This document shows, one piece after another, positions 35,993 through 48,970 of a stretch of DNA of 64,000 nt. The first letter of the stretch is position 1. Each line of letters starts with the position of its first letter. The notes beneath the pieces are model-generated. The model worked only from the letters and a program-made list of their open reading frames with translations. It made no database searches and had not been told where the DNA came from. This DNA comes from Sphagnum compactum. Its lineage: Eukaryota > Bryophyta > Sphagnopsida > Sphagnales. The stretch lies in NCBI GenBank assembly GCA_965153455.1, contig OZ234493.1:10902213-10966212 (forward strand), read 5' to 3'. A program made the position numbers and the translations under genes.

Positions 35993-37135
35993 TTGTGCAC
36001 CACCATAGCCAAGTCCACATTGCTTCAAGACCAAGTTCTCAAGTGTTGCCTGCAAGACTCAAAAATTCCCATAGTGCTACAAGAAATGCATGAAGGAATC
36101 GGTGGTGGACATTTCTCCTCAAAAATCACAATTTGCAAGATTTTGGACACAAAGTATTGGTGGCCAATAATGCACAAAGATGTTCCCCAATATTGCCAAA
36201 CTTGTGACAATTGTCAGCGAATAAGGAATTCAACAAGCGAAATTGGTAACATCCTTACCGGCAGAACCCTTCATGAAATGGGGATTGGATTTCATAGGCC
36301 CAATCAAACCCATAAGCACGTATACTGGAAATAAGTACATTCTAGTAGCTATCGATTATGCCACCAAGTGGGTGGAAGCAAAGGCACTACACACAAATAT
36401 AACAGCTGTGATGGCAAAATTCATTTACAAATTCATTCTTACATGATTTGGATGTCCCCTTACTTTGGTAAATGATCATTGAACCCACTTTATTAACGAG
36501 GCCATTGAAATTCTTACAAATCATTTTTTGTTACAACATATAACCTCGACCACTTATTACATGCAAGGTAATGGACATGCAAAATCCACCAACAAAATGA
36601 TTGGTTCATTGCTTACTAAGTTGGTGAATGAAAATCACACCGATTGGGACAAGCACCTACACACAGTTTTGTATGCTTATCGCACAACATTCAAGGTAAC
36701 CACTATACACACTCTGTTTCAGCTAGTTTATGGCCTTTATCCTTTGATGTCAACGAAATATCTACTACCCACGAGCAATTCACATCCTGGCCGAGATTTT
36801 TCTCCTACCTGTATCTTAACCAGTTGGATGAAACCTGCCAAGAGGTAGCAGATAGGACCGGTACAAGGCAATGGAACACAACATTATGGGCACAACAAAA
36901 CCACAAAATAAAAACGTTTTCTAAGGGGGACACAGTTCTTTGGTTCCCAAAGGGTAGAAAGGAACACACTGGAATTTTTATAAAATGTTGGTTTGGCCCA
37001 TATAAAATATAGTATTGTCTCCCCAACAATATTGTACTATTCATCAATATCAACAAGTTCGAACCAAATCCCATTTTGGTGAACATTAACAAGTTGAAAC
37101 CTTACCGATATTTGGGACAAACTCTTAGAGGATTA
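35993..37135 (+). pseudogene. Dead Ty3/gypsy integrase (3' part of pol)
   Basis: Frame pieces in order: the HHCC zinc-binding domain (MHEGIGGGHF, YWWPIMHKDV, CQTCDNCQRI; 36090-36225), then the core from about 36245 ([52 protein letters not shown]), then the C-terminal part (VLWFPKGRKEHTG, VNINKLKPY) to about 37115. The catalytic Glu expected after NGHA is Lys, and stops occur at 36444, 36480 and near 37010 plus frame changes, so it is inactive. Gag, protease and reverse transcriptase are absent upstream, so the element is 5'-truncated. Confidence 0.85.
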
Positions 37136-40100
37136 GAAGCTACCATCGAAGGGGGAGGAAAGCACGAGGAGGACTCAAGAGAAGATGTTTAGGATGAAGT
37201 GGACTCAAAGAACAAGGAGGACTCAGTTTGCAAGGACTTAAGAGAAAAAGTTTCAATAAAGACGAACCGAAAAATTGGAATTCCACCGAAAGAGATAGAA
37301 ATTCCGGTTTAGCGATAAATTCCAACTTGGAATCAACTAGGACCCATTCTTGCTGGGAATAGTCGATGATAGACTCCACCCCAAAATCAGTAGGGGTAGA
37401 TTTTGAACTTTTCAAGGTGGAAGCCTCAAGGGTTGATTTTAGTTTGGAATCTGCACATTAAGATTCTATCTTAGAATTATGTAAGGGTAATCATGATCAA
37501 CTGTGTTTTCATCCAAATCAACGAAACGACACTAAAGGGACAAAAATCCATTTGTACTTTCGAAACGGTTTGTATAACCGGCATTGGGTTTAGGCATTCA
37601 AACTTCGGTATAAAATAGAGAACTGTTCATTCAATGTTTCCTCTTTTTTTTCAATATTGTTATGTTGCAAGAATTTTTACCGATTCATTGTTGGTGAAGA
37701 TGAGGGGAAGCATTAACAAAGAGATGGCAGAGAAATTGAAAAAGAAAGAGAGTTTAGAATCTGAACTGGGCGGCAGCCAAGCTGCACCAAAGTCGTGAGG
37801 ACAAAAAGAGAAAACAATGGTTGTGATTCTTTTGGTAAAAGAAAGATAATCTTTTTGGAAATGGAAAAATTTCAAAGGTGAACAGTCAATAGAGATTTGG
37901 AGTGGGTTCAACACATTGGCATTTCCAGTTTACTGGACATGCTGTTGAGTTTGATCTAACCACTAGTGAATGAATTTTTCTAGGCCATTACTCGATTCAA
38001 TTTAAAAATTATATAATTGGTTGTGTAAGGAGTTCTATTTTTTATAATTGAAAAGATTGTGGTGGAAATGTTCTAGCTGCTGGAAATAAGCCTCGGCAAA
38101 CTATCGACTAAACCTACCAAGGAGAAGGAGAAAGAAAAGGAGGCAACCCTTTACCGAAAATTTGCGCCACCAAAAACACTTGTAGGGAAGGTTGGAAGGT
38201 TTCCCTTTTGAAGGGAATGTATGCATCTAAATTATTAGCATTAATACAAGTAATTTGGTTGAAGGCCAGTCGATTCACCTATTTGGCAAAAAAACTAATG
38301 AGTTTTGTGGTGTTGGTCGAGTAGGGAATGAAGGTGAACTGGTTTGTTGTAGTCTTCAATAACCTCTATAGCAAGTTGTGAAATTTTTCTGTGCCAACAA
38401 AACTCGGTGCAAGTAAGGACAACACTAAATTTAGAGCTACCCAAGTGGTTGACATCCTACTCCAATATTAATTCTCAGTAGACCTTACTCTCATTCTACC
38501 GAAATCAGACAAGGAGGAAGAAGGAATTGCCAAACCTCAACTGGAAGCTTAGGCTGCAGGAACCAGTAGAGTTTCAAGAGCACATTTCTGGCACACCCCC
38601 ATTGATGTCGATGAGGAGATGGAGTACGTTGAGGAAATTGGTGGGATGAGTACCCAACCGGAAACCTTGAGGTAATAAAAAATATCACTAACGTTGTTCT
38701 CCGCATTGCAATCCTATAATTTGGGACAGCTTCGTCTTCAAAATCCTATACCATCTCTAAGGAAATGCATCCTGACAAAACGGTCATTAGAAGCGTCAAG
38801 TCCCCGGAAGAAGGGAAGAACACAAAATCCGAGTTCGGAATGAATTCAATAAGTTTTTGGTAGTTAGAGGGAGAGGCGATTCCAATAGGCAACTTACTGA
38901 AAATGGATATTCCACCAGATTATTTTTCCGGTGGAAACCTTGTACATAATTCAAGTGAAACAGCTAAGGAATGCCACCCTATTGATACTTCATTTTCGGT
39001 ATGGGGTGGACTTTTTTCTCCACTAACTAAAATCGAAAGGGTCTTAATTTGTTCGGTTTTGTTTTCACTAAAGGATTTGGAAAACCACCTACTTTGATTG
39101 AAAGAATTTGCTTAGACAATGGGTAACATCTTCAATAGTGTTTTGGTTGGCCATAACTGAAAAGGAGCTTGCAGAAGGAATGTTGCAGAAGAACTTATAG
39201 GAATTAACACGTTTGAAATGACAACTACTGCAACTATAAAATTCTAACCAATAGGACGCCCTTACCATACAACATTTGCAAATGGAGCTACACAAACCTA
39301 GAAGACATAAGAAAGAGAATCCTTGAGATGAAAAGTTAATGAGTTACCAGATCTCCACAAATGCCTTACCAAAATTGGTAAGATGTTGGGCACCATCGAT
39401 TTAGAACGAGCCAAGCTCAAGGAGGCTTTGGAGCAGGAGCAAGCCAATTGGAAGATGATGGAGTACAAGCAGGCCAATCAGAAGGCAATGGAGTATAAGC
39501 AAGCCAATTGGAAGGTGATGGAGTAGTTGGTAACCCTTACCGATAAATTGTTTGTTTTGGCCAAAGGGAGGGTAGAATGGTTGGAGGAGCAAAATGAGGC
39601 GCTTACCGAAACTGTGCAAAAGCAGCAAGTGGAGTTGCAGCAATCAATCAAAAAAATCCAATGGCTACAACAAGATTTGGAGGAGGTCTAACAAAATCTT
39701 GGTGTGGTTCATGAGGAGTTGAATACACTAGCAAAGGAAATGAGGGTGTTTAAGCAAAAAGCAAAGCTCGTAGACCTCTACCACTACCAAATGGAGGAGT
39801 TTGACAATTTGAAGATGGAACATGCTTTTATGAAAGCCAAATTTCTCATATATCAAAAGAGGAGCAAGAAGAGCCAAGCCAAGCAATGGGAGTTATATAA
39901 GGAAAAAATTAGTGAGATCGTCTAGGAAGCATTCAAGTCCTACTGAAAAGATGAAAAGTTGTACTAGTTGCACATTGAGACTTATCGACGTGATGCCACA
40001 TTTAGTGATGTTGCTTTTCAAACCTAACAAAGTGTAAACCCTTTCTATGTCTGCATTGGAATTTAGTTCACAGAGGAGTGAGGAACAGAGTGAAGGCAAT

Positions 40101-40516
40101 AAGATGGAGGTCGATTCGGTGGTCGCACCGGAACCATGGCCTACAAAATTGGAAGTAACTTCCGATACATGGATACTTTTCAATACTGCAAATGGTTTGG
40201 TGAAACCAAAGGTGTTGCACCTATTCCAGCTGCTGTGCATGCCGGAATTGTAGCACATTTCAGTGAAACAACCGATCCTACACTTTCAAAAATGATAGTT
40301 AAGGAGGAGCGAGAAAATCCGATGGTAGAAATCAGTGTGGAAGGAGGGACTTTGATTCCAGCACAATTGAAACCAATTGCAGCCCTTGCTGTCACTACAC
40401 CAAGTTTTGAGAACACAACGATAGATCCAAGAGTAGATGTCAAGCTAGAGGAAACAAAGGCCACAAATATGGAAGAATAGTGTATAAAGTGTAATTACGA
40501 GGATGTAATCCCAATT
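37136..40516 (+). other. Post-integrase region of the gypsy element, decayed third-ORF remnants
   Basis: About 3.4 kb separate the integrase from the probable 3' LTR. Broken plus-strand frames are lysine/glutamate-rich and coiled-coil-like (for example 39704-39925, with NTLAKEMRVFKQKAKLVD and HYQMEEFDNLKMEHAFMKAK; and 37698-37797). A last frame runs to 40480. Composition is less AT-rich than flanking DNA, and TACCGA/ACCGG words are frequent. This looks like the extra ORF region of some plant gypsy lineages. I do not recognise a specific protein. Confidence 0.45.
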
Positions 40517-40930
40517 AGAAAGGGGGATGATGTTGAAGGTAGAATACTATCGAAACTTTTTTATTGAAACTGGTTTTTTACCGGATTTTTATTAAAATTG
40601 AAACCAAAACTAAAATTATTTTATCAATTTTTTTTTACTGAAATTGATTTTACTTCCGGTTTAAATTATTTAATTTTAGGATTGTTTTTTTGGGGATTAG
40701 GCTAATTGCCTGTTCCACCGTTTCTAATTTTTTCTTTTGAGGTATTTAAACCCTTGTCCCTATGTGGACTGTACAAGAGAATATTTTATGAAATAAAATA
40801 ATTGTTTCCTGCCATACCTTTTGTATGTGGAGTTCTATGTGTGGTTGTTTTCCATCTTGTTTTAAGTTAAAAGTTGTATGTTTCTTCACAAGTTTGAAGT
40901 TTTTGCATGATACAAACCTATAGTATATTT
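40517..40930 (+). mobile_element. Polypurine tract and probable 3' LTR of the gypsy element
   Basis: AGAAAGGGGGA (40517-40527) is a typical polypurine tract. It is followed at 40528 by TGATGTTGAAGG, a plausible LTR start. Within the next 300 bp are a TATA-like TATTTAAA (about 40742) and an AATAAA signal (about 40793), as in LTR promoters and polyadenylation regions. The 3' boundary is not defined and no 5' LTR was found for comparison. Confidence 0.5.
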
Positions 40931-41171
40931 GAACTACTAGTATTATAAACTTTTGGTGATTATTTGTCACTTAATGTTGCAAAATTGAAATCTTCATTTT
41001 TTGTTCTTATTTCATTTAAGTGCCTAAAATTTAATAGTTCACCGGGTGGCCTTAATAGCCTAAAAGGTCAAATTACAAATTTAAATATTAAAACATCATG
41101 TGGCAATAATTTGCACACAAGTCTTTTCATGTCCATTGTATTGTTTTCCCTACTTTCCCTTGTTGAATGTC

Positions 41172-42975
41172 ACTACACTAAAATGCATCTAAGTTGACTT
41201 TAGGTTTCACTAGATTTTGAGTGAATTTGGACATTTTTACCATGATAAAATTGGTCAACCCCTCAGTGAACGAGGACCAGTTGCTATAGACAGTGAATTG
41301 GTCCACTAGTACATAGTAAAATACAAATTTACTAAGCCATTTCATTTGCTAGTTAATCAACTAGGTAGCATGGAAATCAATTAAATTTAAATTATTTAAT
41401 ATTTAATGTAATATTTAATATTATTGATAATTTCATGATTTTCAGCTTATGAATTATTGACACATGTCACTACCTATGTTAGGTTAAAAACCTAGCCTAG
41501 GTACTAGGCCACATAATCAACCTAAATAAACACCTACTTTAGGCTTACTTTATGGAATTACATAAGAAAATATTCAATCAACTTACCACTGTTGATCACA
41601 AACACACAATTTGTGAGGTGTGATCCTTTGAACTTTAGGATGGAAACAGACACCCCTACCATCAAGCCATCACATTTGTTGTTATAATGTGTTACATTGC
41701 GTTCTATTTATCAAATATTTTCTTTTAGACATTACAAAAACATAAATTTTGAAAATTCATATCTTATTGATATTTTGTCCAAATGAAATGATTAAAGTTT
41801 AATTAAATATTTTTTTCAACAATATCAACAATGTACATAATTACAAATTTTTTTTTGAAAGTGTAAAATTATTTGAACAAATTTTTAATATCACTATTCA
41901 ATAACATTTCAATGACCATTTTTAAAAAGAAAATGTTTAATAAATGGATAAATGTTTTGTTAATATAATAATAATACCTATGTTAGGTTACTTTTAGCTA
42001 TTATAGGGCTACTTTCATTGTTCTAAATTATTTCATCGTATAATGTTTACGGTTATTTATAACTATTCTCAAATTTTTTTTGCTATTTTATGTTATTGTA
42101 GATTATTTCACTTTAGGTTATTTGCGGTTATTATAAATTATTTTTAGTTATTTTAAAATATTTCATCTTAGGTTATTTTCAGCTATTATAAATATTTTTT
42201 TGTTATTTTAAGCTATTTCATCTTAGGCTATTTTTAGCTATATGAGGTTATTATTGGTTACTTTTGGCTATTGAAGGTTATTTCACCTTATGTTATTATT
42301 GATTATTTTAGGTTATATTACCTTTGGTTATTTGTGGCTGTTCTATTAGTGGTTATTGTTGGTTATTCTATTGATGGTTATTGGTGCCTATATATTGTAT
42401 GGGTGGCTATTGTTGGTTATTCTATTGGTGGTTATTAATTTGGTGGCTATTTTTCGTTATTCTATTGGTGGTTATTCTATTGTTGGCTATTGATGGCTAT
42501 TATATTGGTGATTATTAATAAATGGTTAATATTAATGGTTATTGGTGGCTATTAATGGTTATTATATTAATGAGTACTTTATTAATGGCTATTGATGGCT
42601 ATTTTATTGGTGACTATTAATGGTTATTTTATTAATGACAATTGGTGGTTATTTTATTAATGACTATTGGTGGCTATTCTATTATAAGTTATAGAATAAC
42701 TAAGGTAGCTTAAAATAATATATCATAAAATATCATAGGGTACCTACAACAAAAACATAGAAATAAACCTATTTACCACAATGAATTATAATAATAAGTT
42801 GTGTTAACAAGTTGTGAAACATGATGTTTACATAGTGATATTATAATGAAATAACTTTAACCAGGGTGAAATCATTAAAGTGCAGTGAACTTATTTCACT
42901 TTTAAGGTCCCATATTGATTTAGGCTAGTGAATTACACCCCACTTTTGTACTAATGTGTGTTCACATTTCAACCA
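41172..42975 (+). repeat. TTATTGG-array repeat family, copy 1
   Basis: The left part, from CACTACACTAAAATGC, shares blocks with 47231 and with the reverse complement of 57286 (CACTAGATTTTGA-like, GACCA near CCCCT). About 41975-42690 is an array of short degenerate units, GGTTATT/GGCTATT separated by TATTGGTG-type spacers. The right part, 42820-42975, matches 56150-56330 directly (GTGAAACATGATGTTTACAT, ATAATGAAATAACTTTAACC). No protein-coding signal. Confidence 0.6.
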
Positions 42976-43396
42976 AAAAAAAATGTATTATCAAAAGTTT
43001 GAGCCTTAACTTGAATGCATAGACTATGTAAATAATGCAATTACCTTTCCCGAACTTACTTGTTAACCTTATTTAAGACATGTTTATTTAGAGAAATCAA
43101 AACTAAGAAAAACATCTCTTCGCCATAGGTTCAAATTTTTTAAATAAACAAATTAAACATTTTTGAAAAGTTGGCAAGTGGTTGAACCTTATAGGTAAGT
43201 GATTAGTTTTAATTCGTTGTAAAAGTCTATAGGTCTATGCAATTTTTTTCATTATGAAACCATCAGGCCCCCTCCCCATTGAATTTGAATCCTTGCAGAC
43301 TACACCATGAATGCAAATAGTGATATTTTACAAGAATTTCTTCCAGGTTTAAGGTTCAGGGTTTAAAGTACTTGAGGGGTGATCATTGTTATTCAC
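42976..43396. other. Intergenic DNA, no gene seen
   Basis: AT-rich spacer before the transporter fragment, with no recognised feature. Confidence 0.5.
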
Positions 43397-44081
43397 CTGC
43401 TGGCTTCAGGAGTGTAGCCTATGATGTAATAACTGATGATGCAGTAAATTCCCGATTCAACTATGGATGCTGGAATGTTTAATACCAATCTTGGGATTGC
43501 GTAAGCCCATGCTAGGTAAAATAAGAGATCCCGTTGTTTGTAGAATACATGCAATTTGAAGATGGTCATTGAAAGCTCAGCATATCCATTGAACATGACC
43601 ATCACAACCCCAAAGAAAATTGCACCCAAATACTCTTGCTCATCTGATTCAGTATTTTGGTGCAATCTACTTTGTCGAAAAACTGTGGATGCAATATAAG
43701 CAATGATGCCAATCTGCACCCCAATTCAATTCCCACAAGCTATAGCTTCATTGCATGGAACATGAAGAAAGCCAACAAGGATCAAAGCTGCTCCTCCTAA
43801 AACAAAAGAAGAAAGAAAAAGTGCTAGGTGGTAGAATGGAAAAAATAATCAATACTTGCACGGTTTTGAAGATGTAGACAAAGGAGTTGCGTCTCATCAG
43901 AAGAACTTCCTTTGCAAAATTGGCCTTGAAAAGCTCCATACTTGTTATCTTTCAAATGAGAGAGTTGCCTGTGGCTCCGGTCTTTTGGATACGCGACCAC
44001 TAACTCATCTGCTATCTTCTGGCAAACATGGAATGACTTGAACTTGTCGGCAAACGCCATTGTAGCCATGCAAACTGCCTT
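43397..44081 (-). pseudogene. ABCG/PDR transporter gene fragment, frameshifted
   Basis: Two minus-strand exons from the middle of a full-size pleiotropic-drug-resistance ABC transporter. Exon 44081-43855 has FADKFKSFHV, KIADELVV, then NKYG and, in another frame, ELFKANFAKEVLLMRRNSF and YIFKTVQ before a GT donor. Exon 43713-43397 has ASTVFRQSRLH, LGAIFFGVVMVMFNGYAEL, VFYKQRDLLFYLAWAYAIP and YIIGYTPEASR, with intact acceptor and donor. Intact family members run about 1,400 residues with two ATPase and two membrane domains; only the NBD1-TMD1 join is here. A frameshift with a loss of a few codons lies near 43940. Neither ATPase domain was found nearby, so this is a captured or decayed fragment. 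Confidence 0.85.
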
Positions 44082-47000
44082 AAGAAAAAAATGACCTAAA
44101 AATAAATAATTCATCAAGTTGCATTTGTTTGCCAATATAGTGTAAAAAAAAACTAGGAAGCCCATCGACCTTTCATTGCTACCTACTTTAATAGATTCAT
44201 GTCCCCAAGGTTATGATGTTTGGTTCATCAACGTCATTAGCAACTTTTACTATCATTTTTCCATCAATTTAAAATTAACAATAATTAAATATCTTTTCTA
44301 AATTGGGAATTAGATAGTAATTTTAATGTGCACTTAATGTTGACTTGGTAACAATTGATGTTGTATCACACCTTTATAACACCCAAGTGGCTTGTTGTGC
44401 TAGGATTTTTCTCAAATGCATTGTGTTCCTTGGAAACTTAATGTGCGGGTTCAATTGCATAGTACATCTTGCTACATGTTACCAGTAAATTCTATTACCC
44501 AAAACCAAAATCTTGGTCCCCTAGATTTAGATTACCATGTCGCCAAAAAACATTCCTAAGTTTTGGCACCTTCTTGTTATATATTCTTGCATAAAGGGAT
44601 ATGGTCTACTTCCCCAAAGGAAAAAAATGTTAACAAAAGATCGCAAAATTAAATCTCTCAACCTTTTTGGAACAATAAAAAATATAGTCTTGAATTTAGG
44701 GTGGTTCTCACCTAGAAGGTGAATTAGTAGGATTTGGGGATTGATCATTAATGTTATATGTTGCTAATTTGTGAAGGATAATTTGGCGAGTTCATGTTTC
44801 AAAGACGATTTTTTGTCATTGCCAAAAAACTATTGTGTTTATTAGTGATGTCACCATACTTCATATTTTCATATTGTACTTGTCATCAACTATTGTTAAA
44901 AACATGCACCTTTCATTTAATTGTTTGTGAATTTTTTTTGTGGCACATAGCTAGTTTTAAACTCTTTTGGACTTCAATTAATTATATTCCTCATGCTTTA
45001 ATATTCTTAATATTATCAAAAGTGCACCCATACTTTCTTAATAATAATCACTCATTCAATATTTCAAATTTTCAAGAGAAAAAACTTGTGTTCATAGTGT
45101 ATACATGAAACTAGACCCAATTTTCAAATTGGGCCCAATGGTTTTTAAATTTGGAAAAATGTGCCAAAACTAGAAATAACAAGTACATGTGGACTTAAAA
45201 CAAACTCAATAGGAACATGTATGTTTCAAAACCTACAAGAACTTATATCCACATGTACCATCATTATCTTCGTAAAAATCTTTATGATTATTCATGAACT
45301 TCATGTTCATGTCATTTGTAACATTCCAAGTCTTGAATTATTGTTGTACAAGTTAGTTATCAATTGTATGCCAAAGAAATCAAACACATTCCCTTATGCT
45401 TATATTTGTTTTGTTCAATTTTTAGTGCATGTTCAACCTCCATAAGCTAAAATGCAATGAAATCTAGCATCACAAGCTTGTTTTAACTTTTAAGAAGATA
45501 TTTGCAACATTTTGTGTGTCTCATGAATGTTAATCAACATCATGAATTAATTTTCCCATTGGTTTTAGAATGCAATGAAAGACATGTGTTTATGTATAAA
45601 TGTTTGTCCCAAATTTTAATCACATGATAATACATAATTATGTACAATATTGATATTTGGATATGAAGAAGTTGGTGGGTAATAATGATAGTTAATTATT
45701 CCCATTCATGATGAAGGTGATGGTCCAATATCTTGTGAGTGACATTCACAAGGTTCTAATGGCATTCATTTGGTTTCTTAAGAACTAAATAATAATAATT
45801 TCTGAAGTGGCATTATATAGTTATTTGCACAATCTCATAAATATGTTTTTTGCACACTTCATACACACCCAAGATTTATATGTCCCAACTTATTAAACCT
45901 TGAAATGGTGGAGGACTCCATTAGCAACTCCAAGAAGAAAATGTTAATGTGGTTGTTTATAATGTTGTCTAGTTTTGGTTTTTACAATGACTTTGAATTT
46001 TAACAAAATTAAAGTGGAAAACCCTTTGGTTTTGAATCCAGGGAATATTTTCAACCATTAAAACTTTTCAAATTGTATGCCATGTCAAAAAAAATTAACC
46101 AATGGTTTTAGATTCAACATGTCCAACCCTTTTAAAAACCTCCAATTTTAGGTTTAGGCTAGGGGTAGTTCTAGCTTATTCTTTGGGACAATTCCATAAC
46201 TGATGTTTTTTTTTTTTTTTTTGAATTTTTTTGAATTTGGAGTTCCCATGGAATCTCCAAGTGATTTCCATAGTGTTCCATCAAATTCCTTTAACTTCCC
46301 AATAGGTTCCCAAAGTGTTCCCTGACATGCTCCCGGGACCAAAATTATGGGGGTATAATGTGTGTTATGTGATTCATTTTAACTAATTAAAGGGGATTGC
46401 ACACAAAGTTTTTTTCCTTTTGTAATGAGTTTCTTTGATTGGGCCATAATTATAACAACTTGAACTATTGGTACTTTTAAACTCTCAAAACAAGAGTATA
46501 GATTTTTTTTCCTTTGTTATTTTTATGACTTTCAATAATAGACTATGCATAAAAGGGTGACAAAAAATTTTTTGGCCTTTTAGAAGTTCCTTTATCACCT
46601 CACTATGTTTGAGTAGAATTTCTACTACTAATTAAAAATGTTAAAATAACCAAGTTGATGATTGAGCACTTAGTGTATCAAAGGTCTCCATTTCCTTCAA
46701 TAATTATCATTTGTCTCTAAAGTTTAAATACAAAATGTAAAGCATTAGAAAACACACTCATAGCCCTATAAATAATTCAAAAAGGTATATAATGAGGGAG
46801 ATATGCCCCCCTAGAGTTTGGGGGTGTCATAAAGTTGAAAAACAATCATCATTTTAGGCCTAATGGAAAACAATGCCATAATTTATCCCATATGCATTGC
46901 CCAAAGTTGTAATGAAAGAACCTACAAAACTATCAACAAATACCCCATTTTTATCCCATGTGCATTGCCCCACCATTTAATGAAAAAACCTTCAAAGGTG

Positions 47001-47230
47001 CCCAACGGGAAGGGTTTTTTCTAAAGAAATTGCAAAGTGCAAAAATTCCATTTATATTCGATTTTAGACATTATTTTAAGCTTATCTAGATTTAAGCATC
47101 AAATGTTAAAAAAATGGTCATAAGACCGTCAAGTTGGGTCTAGGGCTAGGTTTAGTTAACTTTAGTTTTTCTTAAGTCAAGTTTGGGTTCAAGTTTTAAG
47201 GTAAAGTCTTATTCCATTTTAGGTTTTATT
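44082..47230. other. AT-rich intergenic DNA, no gene seen
   Basis: Frames here (for example 44794-45108 and 45161-45445) are AT-driven and match nothing I know. A poly-T run lies at 46205-46222. Confidence 0.5.
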
Positions 47231-48472
47231 ACTACACCAATATGCGTTCAAGTTCATTATGTGTTTCATTAGATTTTGAATGAAATTGGATTAATTTATC
47301 ATGGTGAAAGTGACCAACCCCTTAATGAATGGGGACCAATTGTTACGGATAGGTGAATTCACTAATAATTAATTGCAAACCTTAGATAAACACCTAGGAA
47401 CCTTCACTAAGTTATTTAACTTAAGTTAAAAATTTAGCCCACCTTAACACTTAGCCCACCAACCTAGGGTGCAAGTGTGAAGGTTTGAAACCTTCATTTC
47501 TTCTCATCTCCATGTTTAAAAAGGAAGTCTTTAATCATTGAACCACTATTTAAATGAATCATATTTTTTTTGTCATCACATATTATTATGCACATTCTTT
47601 TTTACCTTAAGCTATTATTGGCAATTTTCAGCAACTATTAATTATTCTATCATAGGTTAGTTTAAGTTATTTTTTCATAAGCTATTGTTGACTATTTTAC
47701 ATTATTTTACCATAGGCTATTGTTGGCTATTATATTGTATGTTATTATTGGCTATTCGAGACAACTTTACCATTGTTGTTGGCTATTATATCATAGGTTA
47801 TTGTCGCTTATTATATCGTAGGCTATTGTTGGTTAATATATCATAAGCTATAGTTAATTATTATATTATAAGCTATTGTTTGTTATTATAAATAATTTTC
47901 CCATAAACTATTGTTGGTTATTCTATAGTAGGCTATTGTTGACAATTCCAAGTTATTTATCATAAGTTAATGTTAGTTATTATATTGTAAGATATTATTG
48001 GTTATTGTAGGTTATGTGACCCTATGTTATTTTTGGTTATTCTATCATAAACTATTGTTGGATATTCTAAACTATTTTACTTTAAGTTATTTTATGATAG
48101 GTAATTATTGAATTTTTTGGTTATTTTATCCTAGGCTATTATTGATTATTTTATGTTATTTTACCATAGGCTATTCTTGGTTGTTTTTATCATTGGTTAT
48201 TATTGTCTATTTTAGGTTATTTTACCATAGGTTATTTTTTATTATTTTAACGTAATATATTTTGGGATATTTTTGGCTCTTATATCGTAAATTATTTTTA
48301 GTTATTCTATCGTAGGCTATTATTGGTTAATTTATCATAGGCTATTATTGATTATTCTATTATAATTTATTATTGGCTATTACATCGTATACTATTTTTT
48401 ATTATTCCAAAAAAAAATTGGTATTTTGAATTATTTTATTACACAAGAAGAAATCTTGTCCTTTTCCACTAC
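47231..48472 (+). repeat. TTATTGG-array repeat family, copy 2
   Basis: It begins ACTACACCAATATGCG (47231), related to the start of copy 1. An array of GGCTATTGTTGGTTATT-like units fills about 47600-48405. It ends at ACACAAGAAGAAATCTTGTC (48441-48460), which recurs inverted at 55575-55594. A SINE-like head (about 47480-47550, minus) lies between the left end and the array. Confidence 0.6.
47480..47550 (-). mobile_element. Diverged tRNA-derived SINE-like head
   Basis: The minus strand reads an A-box-like AGTGGTTCAATGATTAAAGA, then about 40 nt later GGTTTCAAACC, a B box with one inserted T. It resembles the clearer head at 48900. Low certainty. Confidence 0.3.
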
Positions 48473-48895
48473 CCAAATTCATTAGGTTTTTAGTGAAATG
48501 GGACAAATTTGACTAATATGCAATTTGTATGATTTTGGTAAAAAAGGATTAGTTGATTAAGACATTTTTAGTGGAATATTTTTTGGTCATTTTGGATAGT
48601 TGCATGTTTCATTAAATAAGACATGGATATATGAGGTCCCAAGTTAATATGACATGGAATAAAGTGCCATGTCATCATACAAATTTATTTATTTATTTAT
48701 TTATTTTTCGTTCTTTTTTTTCAATTCATGGAATCACATATTCTTTTTTTTTGTGGCTCATCGTGACAAAATACATGCCATGAATTTTTTTTACTATATT
48801 TTTTCTAGTTTTGTCAAAAAACAACTTTGACATCATTCGCCATGATGTACATGTTTGTACATTGCATTTACATAAGATAACATTGATGCACACAT
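48473..48895. other. AT-rich intergenic DNA
   Basis: No gene. A TTTA microsatellite lies at 48685-48707. On the minus strand this could be the body of the SINE whose head lies at 48900-48970. Confidence 0.45.
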
Positions 48896-48899
48896 TCAT

Positions 48900-48970
48900 T
48901 AAGGTTTGAACCTAAGATTTCATGGAGGCACACCAAGGTTCTAACCACCAAACCACTTCAAGGCTTTATT
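48900..48970 (-). mobile_element. tRNA-derived SINE-like head (pol III A and B boxes)
   Basis: On the minus strand GTGGTTTGGTGGTTAGAACC resembles the D-arm/A box of a tRNA. About 25-30 nt downstream GGTTCAAACC (complement of 48903-48912) is a perfect B box. The cloverleaf does not close into a functional tRNA, so a SINE head or tRNA relic is preferred. The 3' tail was not defined. Confidence 0.45.

Noticed and set aside
46154-46342. Minus-strand frame beginning MVPGACQGTLWE
   Set aside because: It spans a poly-T run and repetitive TTCCC/GGGAA words, so it is unlikely to be coding.
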